A stretch of 6,003 nt of DNA from Paracoccaceae bacterium (GCA_002401945.1 NVUP01000016.1:25898-31900); one strand, 5' to 3'. Counted from the first letter of the stretch, positions 1 to 5,790 are shown. Numbers and translations: made by a program. The notes: generated from the letters alone by a model not told the origin.

Positions 1-940
1 TCTTGGGCATCGACTGATAACCGCCCTCGGTGATCGCACGGGCACCGTATGCAACGCGCTTGCCGCCCTTCAGAAGATCCGCGATCATCGGGTGATGTTT
101 GAAGCGCTGGAACTCCATATAGGGGAACACATTTGGGTTGCGGTAGTTCAGGTGCACCACAAAGCCGACATAGACCTGATTGTTATCCAGGTGGTAGATG
201 AAGGATCCGCCACCGGCGTTGCTGCCCAGAGGCCAGCCCATGGTATGGGTGACCGAGCCCTCTTTGTGCTTGGCCGGGTCGATCTCCCAGATCTCTTTCA
301 TCCCCAGGCCGAACTTCTGTGGTTCGTGGCCCGCTTGCAGGTCGTATTTGGCGATCACCTCTTTGGTCAGCGAACCGCGCACGCCTTCGCCGAGGAAGAC
401 ATATTTGCCGTGCAACTCCATACCCGGCTCATAGCTCGGGCCGGGGGTGCCATCGGCGTTTTTGCCAAACTCGCCAGCAACCACGCCTTTGACTTCACCG
501 TTGTCGCCAAAGACCAGCTCGGAACAGGCCATGCCGGGGAAGATCTCAACGCCCAATTCCTCGGCCTGCTCGGCCATCCAGCGGCAGACGTTGCCCATCG
601 ACACGATATAATTGCCGTGGTTGCTCATCAGCGGTGGCATCGGAAAGTTGGGAATACGGACTTGGCCCGCCTCGCCCAGCATAAAGAAATTGTCGTCTTT
701 GACCAGCACCGTCAGTGGCGCGCCTTTGGCTTTCCAGTCGGGGATCAGCGCATCCAAACCGCAAGGGTCCAGCACCGCGCCAGACAAGATATGCGCGCCA
801 ACCTCGGAGCCCTTTTCCAGCACCACAACTTCCAGATCAGCGTCCAGCTGTTTCAGGCGGATGGCGGCCGCAAGACCGGCAGGGCCAGCCCCAACGATCA
901 CCACATCATATTCCATCGCTTCGCGTTCGAACTCGGCCAT
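1..940 (-). CDS. Electron transfer flavoprotein-ubiquinone oxidoreductase (ETF-QO), N-terminal part
   Basis: ETF-QO takes electrons from reduced electron transfer flavoprotein (fed by acyl-CoA and amino-acid/choline-derivative dehydrogenases) and passes them to ubiquinone at the inner membrane, using FAD and a [4Fe-4S] cluster. Visible here are 313 residues of a family that usually has about 540-560; the C-terminal part with the cluster cysteines lies beyond base 1. Residues 12-26 form the FAD-binding strand and GAGPAG loop (VVIVGAGPAG), followed by an acidic strand end (VVVLEKG) and the family-typical GAHILSGAVLDP (48-59). The segments KYVFLGEGVRGSLTK (179-193) and GLGMKEIWE (211-219) are also characteristic. 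The ATG at 940 is preceded by AAGGAG (952-947) six bases upstream, which supports this start; a second ATG nine codons in is possible but has no such site. Nearest gene upstream is soxR, same strand, 157 bp away. The identification rests on several family segments in order and is firm. Confidence 0.95.
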   Translation of the reverse strand, partial: MAEFEREAMEYDVVIVGAGPAGLAAAIRLKQLDADLEVVVLEKGSEVGAHILSGAVLDPCGLDALIPDWKAKGAPLTVLVKDDNFFMLGEAGQVRIPNFPMPPLMSNHGNYIVSMGNVCRWMAEQAEELGVEIFPGMACSELVFGDNGEVKGVVAGEFGKNADGTPGPSYEPGMELHGKYVFLGEGVRGSLTKEVIAKYDLQAGHEPQKFGLGMKEIWEIDPAKHKEGSVTHTMGWPLGSNAGGGSFIYHLDNNQVYVGFVVHLNYRNPNVFPYMEFQRFKHHPMIADLLKGGKRVAYGARAITEGGYQSMPK

Positions 941-1000
941 GAGCTGCTCCTTGGCTATATTTCGCTACCGGCCCCGTCGGGCGCAACTTTGTTTCGCGAT

Positions 1001-1030
1001 TGATTAGCGGTCACCCGCTACAAAGGTCAA
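1001..1030 (-). promoter_or_regulatory. Candidate promoter of the ETF-QO gene with inverted repeat in the spacer
   Basis: Read on the minus strand, TTGACC (1030-1025) and TAATCA (1006-1001) are separated by 18 bp, a plausible sigma-70 type -35/-10 pair about 60 bp before the ETF-QO start. The spacer contains TAGCGG-N4-CCGCTA (1005-1020), a perfect 6-bp-arm inverted repeat that could be an operator. The hexamer matches and repeat are seen; promoter function is inferred. Confidence 0.35.
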
Positions 1031-1097
1031 TCCGAACTCTACGTTACGGATCACTAGAACAGGTGTTTGAAGCCAAATACGCGCAAAAATCCGTCAT

Positions 1098-1565
1098 TCA
1101 GGAGTGATTTTCCGCCTCAGCGTGGTCACCCATCAGATATCGCGGCCCCTGGCCCTTTTGTGCGGCCCTGTCCTTGGGGTTGTACAGCGCGCATTTTGGC
1201 AACGACAGGCACCCACAGCCAATGCAGCCATCCAGATTTTCGCGCAATTGCTGCAGGGTCTCGATACGCTGATCCAGGTGGTCACGAAAGCCTTCGGAAA
1301 TCTTCGCCCAGTCCTCGGGTGTTGGCGTCCGCCCACCGGGCAGCGCCTTAAGGAACCCCCGGATTTGAGGCAGCGAAAAGCCGATCTGTTGGGCAATCAT
1401 GATGAAACTGAGCCGCCGGATATCAGCCCGATGGAATCGTCGCTGACCACCGCTGTTGCGCCAGGGGGTGATCAGCCCCTGCGCCTCGTAATACCGAATC
1501 GCCGACACCGCCAGACCGGTACGGTCGGCCAGATAGCCGATTGAAACACCACTGAATGCAACCAT
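1098..1565 (-). CDS. soxR: SoxR, redox-sensing MerR-family transcriptional activator
   Basis: SoxR is a cytoplasmic dimeric DNA-binding protein whose [2Fe-2S] cluster is oxidised by redox-cycling compounds or nitric oxide; the oxidised form untwists an over-long promoter spacer and activates transcription. The 155 residues match the usual length (E. coli about 154). An N-terminal MerR winged helix-turn-helix is seen at about 7-75 (IGYLADRTGLAVSAIRYYE, then GLITPWRNSGGQRRF), a dimerisation helix at about 82-112, and the cluster motif CIGCGCLSLPKC with Cys114, Cys117, Cys119 and Cys125 (CX2CXCX5C), which separates SoxR from other MerR proteins. The ATG at 1565 has GGGAGGG (1576-1570) four bases upstream. 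The gene is divergent from a VOC protein gene, and the 104-bp gap carries a sox box. No soxS is present in the window, so direct control of the neighbour is inferred. Confidence 0.95.
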   Translation of the reverse strand: MVAFSGVSIGYLADRTGLAVSAIRYYEAQGLITPWRNSGGQRRFHRADIRRLSFIMIAQQIGFSLPQIRGFLKALPGGRTPTPEDWAKISEGFRDHLDQRIETLQQLRENLDGCIGCGCLSLPKCALYNPKDRAAQKGQGPRYLMGDHAEAENHS

Positions 1566-1595
1566 TGTGCCCTCCCAAACGGTTCAAAAAATACC

Positions 1596-1626
1596 TTGAC
1601 CTCAAGTTAGGTTTAGAAATTACGGT
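1596..1626 (+). promoter_or_regulatory. SoxR-controlled promoter with sox box, driving the VOC gene
   Basis: TTGACC (1596-1601) and TACGGT (1621-1626) are separated by 19 bp, the long spacer typical of MerR-family activated promoters. Inside lies CCTCAAGTTAGGTTTAGA (1600-1617), which matches the canonical sox box CCTCAAGTTAACTTGAGG (recalled from E. coli soxS) at 14 of 18 positions. The left half is perfect and the right half degenerate. Placement of the box against both hexamers is the same as in soxS. Expected transcription start is near 1633, giving a leader of about 37 nt. The element also lies upstream of soxR, so autoregulation is possible. Confidence 0.82.
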
Positions 1627-1656
1627 AAGGGGACACAAGTCAAAACAACATCACAT

Positions 1657-1661
1657 AGGAG
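1657..1661 (+). promoter_or_regulatory. Ribosome binding site fixing the VOC gene start
   Basis: AGGAG ends eight bases before the ATG at 1670. It decides between this start and an in-frame ATG at 1556, which would lie upstream of the promoter and overlap the soxR start. Confidence 0.75.
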
Positions 1662-1669
1662 CCAGTAAA

Positions 1670-2056
1670 ATGCCCGCAACTCTGGAACACACCAACTTCA
1701 CCGTCGCCGACCCAGATGCCACCGCCGCCTGGATGTGCGAGGTGTTTGGCTGGCATGTGCGGTGGTCAGGAGACTCGATCAACAGCGGCTATTCCGTGCA
1801 TGTAGGCAGCAAAGACACTTATCTTGCGCTGTACCGTCCGGCCACGCCTGCCAGCCCCAAGGGATCAAGCTATACAACCATCGGCGGCCTCAACCACCTG
1901 GGTTTGGTTGTCGAGGATCTGGACGCCTCCGAAAAAGCAGTCATCAAGGCCGGTTTTACCCCGAACCAGCACCAAGACTACGAGCCTGGCCGGCGGTTCT
2001 ATTTCCATGACACCGACCGAATCGAATACGAACTGGTGCAATATGACGCGCCTTAA
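1670..2056 (+). CDS. VOC superfamily (glyoxalase/bleomycin resistance/dioxygenase-like) protein, predicted SoxR target
   Basis: This is a 128-residue protein with two paired beta-alpha-beta-beta-beta modules of the vicinal oxygen chelate fold: module one at about 4-57 (LEHTNFTVADPDATAAWMCE) and module two at about 73-126 (LNHLGLVVEDLDASEKAV, then RRFYFHDTDRIEYELVQY). His7, His76 and Glu121 fall where the family places metal ligands, so a 2-His-1-Glu metal site is likely. The family includes glyoxalase I, antibiotic-sequestering proteins, fosfomycin-modifying enzymes and extradiol dioxygenases; the sequence alone does not choose among them. The first-module acidic ligand position (YLALY, 51-55) carries no acid, which speaks against a classical four-ligand glyoxalase I arrangement. 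The gene is divergent from soxR behind a sox box, so a role in removing or resisting a redox-active or electrophilic compound is inferred. Family assignment is firm; substrate is unknown. Confidence 0.88.
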   Translation: MPATLEHTNFTVADPDATAAWMCEVFGWHVRWSGDSINSGYSVHVGSKDTYLALYRPATPASPKGSSYTTIGGLNHLGLVVEDLDASEKAVIKAGFTPNQHQDYEPGRRFYFHDTDRIEYELVQYDAP

Positions 2057-2105
2057 GCGCCAAAAATGGGCCGTTTTTTGCTAAACACCCTCACCACGAG
2101 GAAAA

Positions 2106-2149
2106 TGACTGTTATCAGTTAGCACCTGCCCCTTGCATTTAGGGGGCAG
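2106..2149 (+). other. Two consecutive stem-loops in the VOC-greA intergenic region
   Basis: TGACTG-TTAT-CAGTTA (2106-2121) can fold with six pairs including one G-U. CTGCCCC-N10-GGGGCAG (2126-2149) has a perfect seven-pair stem. The second is followed by only three T residues, so it is a poor terminator by itself. With the strong hairpin at 2181-2207 they make three stem-loops within about 100 bases. They may be the structured 3' end of the VOC transcript, a small RNA, or part of a greA leader. Confidence 0.5.
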
Positions 2150-2180
2150 TTTGGGTCAGATTATTGTCAACTCAACTTGT

Positions 2181-2217
2181 CGCCCCGGTGCACTTTGCAT
2201 CGGGGCGCCAGTTTTTT
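2181..2217 (+). terminator. Strong rho-independent terminator upstream of greA
   Basis: A 12-pair stem (CGCCCCGGTGCA with TGCATCGGGGCG, one G-U pair) closes a three-base CTT loop at 2181-2207 and is followed four bases later by six T residues (2212-2217). It lies 124 bp after the VOC stop and 40 bp before the greA start. It may end the VOC transcript or a separate short RNA, or attenuate a greA leader. Confidence 0.85.
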
Positions 2218-2231
2218 AAATCGACACACAC

Positions 2232-2240
2232 TGTTATAGA
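2232..2240 (+). promoter_or_regulatory. Candidate extended -10 promoter of greA
   Basis: TGTTATAGA fits the extended -10 pattern TGn plus TATAGA (five of six to TATAAT). No convincing -35 exists at the right distance; that position falls in the T-tract of the preceding terminator. If used, transcription would start near 2247 and the greA leader would be only about 10 nt, leaving little room for a ribosome binding site (only GGA at 2246-2248 is seen). This is a motif match only. Confidence 0.35.
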
Positions 2241-2257
2241 TATCTGGACCAAGTCAC

Positions 2258-2728
2258 ATGGATAAAATTCCGATGACCCCGACGGGTTATGCCGCCATCG
2301 AAGCCGAGTTGAAGCACCTGAAGAGCGTCGAACGCCCTGCTATCATTCAGGCCATTGCCGAGGCCCGCGAACATGGCGACCTGTCCGAGAATGCCGAATA
2401 CCACTCGGCCCGCGAAAAGCACTCGTTCATCGAGGGCCGCGTCAAAGAGCTGGAGGGTGTGATTAGTTTTGCTGATGTGATCAATCCGGCGAAACTGTCC
2501 GGCACCATCAAATTTGGCGCCAAGGTCACGCTGGTGGACGAAGACACCGACGAAGAGAAAACCTGGCAAATCGTCGGCGAATATGAAGCGGATGTGGAAC
2601 GCGGAATGCTGAACATCAAATCGCCCATCGCCCGGGCCTTGATTGGCAAAGAAGAAGGTGACAGTGTCGAAGTGCGCACCCCCGGTGGCCAGCGCGCTTA
2701 CGAAATACTGAAAATCGTATATTCCTGA
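2258..2728 (+). CDS. greA: Transcription elongation factor GreA
   Basis: GreA binds the RNA polymerase secondary channel and stimulates cleavage of backtracked nascent RNA, restarting stalled complexes. The 156 residues match the usual 155-160. The N-terminal antiparallel coiled coil (about 8-75) carries the tip segment [19 protein letters not shown] (36-54), with the catalytic-assisting acidic residues Asp41 and Glu44. The C-terminal FKBP-like domain follows (about 80-156), with the family pattern [18 protein letters not shown] (121-138) and a terminal [10 protein letters not shown]. The ATG at 2258 gives the common MDKIPMT start; a second ATG five codons in would also keep the coiled coil. 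The ribosome binding site is weak (GGA, nine bases upstream). The following gene starts 15 bp after the stop on the same strand, so co-transcription is likely. Confidence 0.97.
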   Translation: MDKIPMTPTGYAAIEAELKHLKSVERPAIIQAIAEAREHGDLSENAEYHSAREKHSFIEGRVKELEGVISFADVINPAKLSGTIKFGAKVTLVDEDTDEEKTWQIVGEYEADVERGMLNIKSPIARALIGKEEGDSVEVRTPGGQRAYEILKIVYS

Positions 2729-2743
2729 CCCAGAGCCCCACCG

Positions 2744-3763
2744 ATGACCGGACCCCGCACAGAGCAAGACGCCAACCGCAGCCCCGCAACGGGGCTGTAT
2801 GATGCCCCACGACAAGTTGCGATAACCCGTATCGAAACTATTGCGCTGGTGCTCAGTGTCACCTGGGCCCTGGGGGCTGGCTGGTTCTGGTTCTTCGGGG
2901 CCAGTAACACGATGGATCTTGCTGGTCTGTATCAGTTGATGGCGGTGCTGATGGTGCTGATGCCGGTGGTGATGATCTGGGTGGCTGCAACGGCGATCCG
3001 GTCCACCAAGGTGATGCATGACGAAAGCCAGCGCCTGCATGCGGCCATTGACGGGCTGCGCACGGCCTATGTGCTGCAACAACAGCAGACCGCAGCAGGC
3101 AGCGAGCCCTCGGTCAGCAAAAAGCTGGATGAAATCGCCGAGGCCACCCGCAAGACCGAAACCACCCTGGCAACCTTTCATTCCAGCCGCCGCAACACGC
3201 CACGGGTTGCGATTCCGGCCCAGCCCACAGAGACACCCGCCGAGGATCAGGGCTTATTGGCGCTGGGAACCACCGCCGAAGACATCGCCCCCTCCCTGCC
3301 GATGACCGAATTCATCCGGGCACTCAATTTCCCTGAAACCGCCGAAGACGAGGAAGGGTTTGCCGCCCTGCGTCTGGCGCTGCAGGACCGCAAGGCGGCG
3401 CAGGTGATCCAGGCGGCTCAGGACGTACTGACCCTGCTCAGCCAGGATGGCATCTATATGGACGACCTGCGCCCCGACATGGCCCGCCCCGAAATCTGGC
3501 GGCAATTTGCCCAGGGCGCCCGTGGTCGCTCGGTGGCAGCACTTGGCGGCGTGCGTGACCGAACCTCGCTGGCACTGACTTCTGCGCGAATGAAGCAAGA
3601 CCCGATCTTTCGCGACGCCGCGCACCACTTCCTGCGGCGGTTTGATCAAATGTTTTCAGACTTCGAAAGCGAGGCCTCGGACACCGAGATTTCCGCCCTC
3701 GGGGAGACCCGCACAGCGCGCGCCTTCATGCTATTGGGTCGGGTGGCCGGCACCTTCGATTAA
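2744..3763 (+). CDS. Uncharacterised two-pass membrane protein with coiled coil and conserved-looking C-terminal domain
   Basis: I do not recognise a named family for this 339-residue protein. Residues 1-28 are polar. Two hydrophobic helices follow, about 31-53 (ETIALVLSVTWALGAGWFWF core) and about 61-83 (LYQLMAVLMVLMPVVMIWV core), joined by a short seven-residue turn. Residues 85-147 are charged and helical, probably coiled coil, with a Gln run at 112-115. A Pro/Ala/Glu-rich linker (about 150-186) leads to a soluble helical domain (187-339) ending in FRDAAHHFLRRFDQMF (289-304) and TRTARAFMLLGRVAGTFD (322-339). With two membrane passes, both the N-terminus and the large C-terminal part should lie on the same side, most likely the cytoplasm. 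It lies 15 bp after greA, same strand; no clear Shine-Dalgarno precedes the ATG at 2744, so translational dependence on greA is possible. Similar proteins annotated as hypothetical are, as far as I recall, found in Rhodobacterales. No function is claimed. Confidence 0.85.
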   Translation: MTGPRTEQDANRSPATGLYDAPRQVAITRIETIALVLSVTWALGAGWFWFFGASNTMDLAGLYQLMAVLMVLMPVVMIWVAATAIRSTKVMHDESQRLHAAIDGLRTAYVLQQQQTAAGSEPSVSKKLDEIAEATRKTETTLATFHSSRRNTPRVAIPAQPTETPAEDQGLLALGTTAEDIAPSLPMTEFIRALNFPETAEDEEGFAALRLALQDRKAAQVIQAAQDVLTLLSQDGIYMDDLRPDMARPEIWRQFAQGARGRSVAALGGVRDRTSLALTSARMKQDPIFRDAAHHFLRRFDQMFSDFESEASDTEISALGETRTARAFMLLGRVAGTFD

Positions 3764-3794
3764 GAGGCAACCAAGCTCTCCCGCCGATCGCTAC

Positions 3795-3875
3795 CGCATC
3801 AGAGATGCGTCGCGCTTGTTGGGCATAGCTGCGCGCGGCGGCCTCCGGCGGAGGTATTTTTAACAAGAAGAAAAC
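3795..3875 (+). repeat. Repeat-like intergenic hairpin cluster between convergent genes
   Basis: Two hairpins are seen: CGCATC-AGA-GATGCG (3795-3809, perfect six-pair stem) and CCTCC-GGC-GGAGG (3842-3854), with a GC-rich GCGCGCGGCGG run before the second and TATTTTTAACAAGAAGAAAA after it. The second part closely resembles a sequence I remember recurring after genes in Rhodobacteraceae genomes (CCTCCGGCGGAGG-TATTTTT plus purine-rich tail). Repetition cannot be seen in this window, where it occurs once. Confidence 0.4.
3842..3861 (+). terminator. Intrinsic terminator after the membrane protein gene
   Basis: A five-pair GC stem (CCTCC with GGAGG, loop GGC) is followed by TA and five T residues (3857-3861). 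It lies 78 bp after the stop at 3763 and faces the plus-strand greA unit. The stem is short but GC-rich and the T-tract well placed. Confidence 0.65.
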
Positions 3876-4030
3876 TGGTAAAACCGGATAATTTGTTTTC
3901 CATCCAAACGGGGGCCAAAGGACGCGTTCCCGCGCGGGTTGCCTTGGAGGCGGTGATGAATGGTCGCACTCTCATTTTGGCACGCCGCGCAAAACGCACC
4001 GCCTGCCCAATGACGGGCGGGAGCGCCCGC
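3876..4030. other. Non-coding gap between convergent units, no gene seen
   Basis: No open frame here looks like a protein of its own; those present run into or lie opposite moeA. It contains a 10-bp palindrome CCCGCGCGGG (3929-3938) and a stem-loop CGGGCG-GGAG-CGCCCG (4014-4029) one base after the moeA stop on its transcript. That hairpin lacks a following T-tract on the minus strand, so it is at best a weak moeA terminator or a 3'-end stabiliser. Confidence 0.5.
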
Positions 4031-5284
4031 TTACATGGCAAAACTGCTGTAGGGTATAAACCGCACCAGATCGTTTGGCCGGATATGAGCTTCTGCATCG
4101 CCCAGTTCCACCAGCCCCTCGGCCCAGCTGAGACCGCTAATCCGGCCAGACCCTTCCGAGGCAAAAACCTCGACCCGGCCCCCTCGGATACGCGCGCGCA
4201 GGTATTCCCGTCGCCCGGATTTCTTGCGTTTCTCAAATCCAGCGGGCACCAGGAACCCCTGTGGCTCTGCCCAACCTGCCCCCGCCATCAGACCCATCGC
4301 CGGGCGGGCAAATATCAGGGTGCAAACCAGCGCTGCAACCGGGTTGCCGGGCAGGCCAAACACCGGGGTCCCCTGCCACATCCCCAATGCCAGGGGGCGG
4401 CCTGGCTTCAACGCGATGCGCCATTGCTGCATTGCCCCGGCCTGACGCAGCAGCGCCGAAACGTGATCCTCGTCGCCAGCCGAAGCACCGCCGCTGGTCA
4501 GAATCACATCAACCTGTTCCGCGCCGCGGTCCAACCGCTTGCGCAAGGCCTCCCGGTCATCGCCGACCCGGCCCAGATCCACGGCGCCAAAGCCCATTTG
4601 TCGTAGCAGGGCCAGCAGCATCGGCCGATTTGCGTCATAAATCTGCCCTCTGCCTGCGGGCTCTCCCGCCTCAACCAACTCATCACCGGTGGACAGCACC
4701 CCGACCTGCAACACTTGGCGCACTGGCAGTTCGGCATGGCCGGTGGCGGCGGCCAGCGCCAAGTCGGCAGGCGTCACCACCCGACCCTTGGACAAAATGA
4801 CCTGTGAGGCCAACACATCCTCCCCCGCGCGGCGCGCGTTGGCGCCCTTTTTCAGCGGCCCGTGGAATGCCACTTGGCCACCATCACAGGTCACATCTTC
4901 CTCGAGGATCACCGTATCCACGCCCCGGGGCAGGGCGGCACCGGTCAGAATTCGGATCGCGAATCCAGCAGGCACCTCGCCCTCAAAAGCGATCCCCGCC
5001 GCTGCGCGCCCTGTCACCAGGGGCAGCACATGTGGCCCTTCCGGGATCGGCCCGGCAAAACCATACCCATCCACCGCCGTATTGGGCAGCGGCGGGTTCG
5101 GGCGTTTGGCAAGAACATCATCCGCCAACACCCGTCCAATCGCCTGATCCAGCGGCAGGGTCTCCAAAGCGGTGATCGGGGTCAACCGATCGCGCAGTGT
5201 TGTCAGGGCTTCGTCCACTGGCGTCCAGTGAGTGCCCGCAGGTAGGGCAAAACAGTCGTTGCGCAGGGGCGGTGGCTTGATCAT
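4031..5284 (-). CDS. moeA: MoeA, molybdopterin molybdotransferase
   Basis: MoeA inserts molybdate into adenylylated molybdopterin to form the molybdenum cofactor, in the cytoplasm. The 417 residues are near the usual 390-415. Signature segments occur in order: PLPNTAVDGYGF (66-76, equivalent of the SAMDGYA motif, with Asp72), RILTGAALPRGVDTVILEED (111-130), GVLSTGDELVE (195-205), QIYDANRPML (214-223), the molybdopterin-binding TSGGASAGDEDH (263-274), KPGRPLALG (293-301) and GLPGNPVAA (310-318), then the C-terminal beta domain with GRREYLRARI (357-366). The ATG at 5284 overlaps the mobB stop by 4 bp (ATGA) and has AGGAG (5296-5292) seven bases upstream inside mobB, so this start is well supported. 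It is the last gene of the mobA-mobB-moeA unit. Met-stop at the very end is read directly from the sequence; nothing is missing. Confidence 0.96.
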   Translation of the reverse strand: MIKPPPLRNDCFALPAGTHWTPVDEALTTLRDRLTPITALETLPLDQAIGRVLADDVLAKRPNPPLPNTAVDGYGFAGPIPEGPHVLPLVTGRAAAGIAFEGEVPAGFAIRILTGAALPRGVDTVILEEDVTCDGGQVAFHGPLKKGANARRAGEDVLASQVILSKGRVVTPADLALAAATGHAELPVRQVLQVGVLSTGDELVEAGEPAGRGQIYDANRPMLLALLRQMGFGAVDLGRVGDDREALRKRLDRGAEQVDVILTSGGASAGDEDHVSALLRQAGAMQQWRIALKPGRPLALGMWQGTPVFGLPGNPVAALVCTLIFARPAMGLMAGAGWAEPQGFLVPAGFEKRKKSGRREYLRARIRGGRVEVFASEGSGRISGLSWAEGLVELGDAEAHIRPNDLVRFIPYSSFAM

Positions 5285-5790
5285 CCGGTCACTCCTGCTG
5301 TGAGATCCAATTCGGCTAGGATGAAATTGGCAATTGCTACCGTATCATCCAGATCAAACACCGCGCGGTCCAGATCCAGCGGCACGTCGCTGGCCACCGC
5401 ATGAATAGTACTGTCACCCGGCGCGATCAGCGGTTGGCCCGCGGCTTGCCGATGCGCCTCGATCTTGGCATGTCGGTCACCCTTGTAGCCCTCGATCAGC
5501 ACCAGATCGACCGGAGTGAGCCGCGCCAGCAATTCCTCCAGTGGCGGCTCCTCAGCACCGCGCAATTCCTGCATGATCGCCACCCGGTGGCGCGAGGCCA
5601 GGATCACCTCGGACGCACCAGCCTGCCGGTGCCGGTGGCTATCGGTGCCGGGTTGATCCACATCCGTGGAGTGGTGCGCGTGTTTGATAGTCGAAACGCT
5701 GAGCCCCCGAGTCGTAAAGTCTGTTACCAGACGCTCCATCAACCCGGTCTTGCCGCAGTTCTTCCAGCCGGTGATGCCGTATAATTTCAT
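5281..5790 (-). CDS. mobB: MobB, molybdopterin-guanine dinucleotide biosynthesis adaptor GTPase
   Basis: MobB is a P-loop GTP-binding protein that assists MobA in forming the guanine dinucleotide form of the molybdenum cofactor; it is helpful rather than essential in E. coli. The 169 residues match the family. Walker A is GWKNCGKT (8-15). A conserved HAHH stretch (37-40) and GTDSHRHRQAGA (48-59) follow, then a Walker B-like strand VDLVLIEGYK (94-103) continuing into AKIEAHR (108-114), all typical of MobB. The start ATG at 5790 overlaps the mobA stop by 4 bp and the stop overlaps the moeA start by 4 bp, so the three genes are probably translationally coupled. No clear Shine-Dalgarno lies before this start, in keeping with coupling to mobA. 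Confidence 0.95.
   Translation of the reverse strand: MKLYGITGWKNCGKTGLMERLVTDFTTRGLSVSTIKHAHHSTDVDQPGTDSHRHRQAGASEVILASRHRVAIMQELRGAEEPPLEELLARLTPVDLVLIEGYKGDRHAKIEAHRQAAGQPLIAPGDSTIHAVASDVPLDLDRAVFDLDDTVAIANFILAELDLTAGVTG

Noticed and set aside
92..1003. Long plus-strand open frame of 303 codons opposite the ETF-QO gene.
   Set aside because: Its composition (many His, Gln and Val residues) is that of an antisense shadow of a GC-rich gene. The minus strand encodes an unmistakable ETF-QO with a ribosome binding site.
1556..1669. Upstream in-frame start that would lengthen the VOC protein by 38 residues.
   Set aside because: The extension overlaps the soxR start codon, covers the sox box and both promoter hexamers, has no matching VOC-fold sequence, and the ATG at 1670 has a good AGGAG site.
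2234..3181. Minus-strand open frame of 315 codons across greA and the start of the next gene.
   Set aside because: It spans two real genes and the gap between them on the opposite strand and shows no recognisable domain; GreA on the plus strand is certain.
4014..4029. Hairpin directly after the moeA stop as a rho-independent terminator.
   Set aside because: The stem is good but no T-tract follows on the minus strand, so it is listed only as a stem-loop in the gap.
3799..4606. Open frames on both strands running from the 3764-4030 gap into moeA (237 codons plus, 145 codons minus).
   Set aside because: Each overlaps the well-supported moeA end in another frame, lacks a recognisable domain, and crosses the repeat-like hairpins or the moeA stop region.
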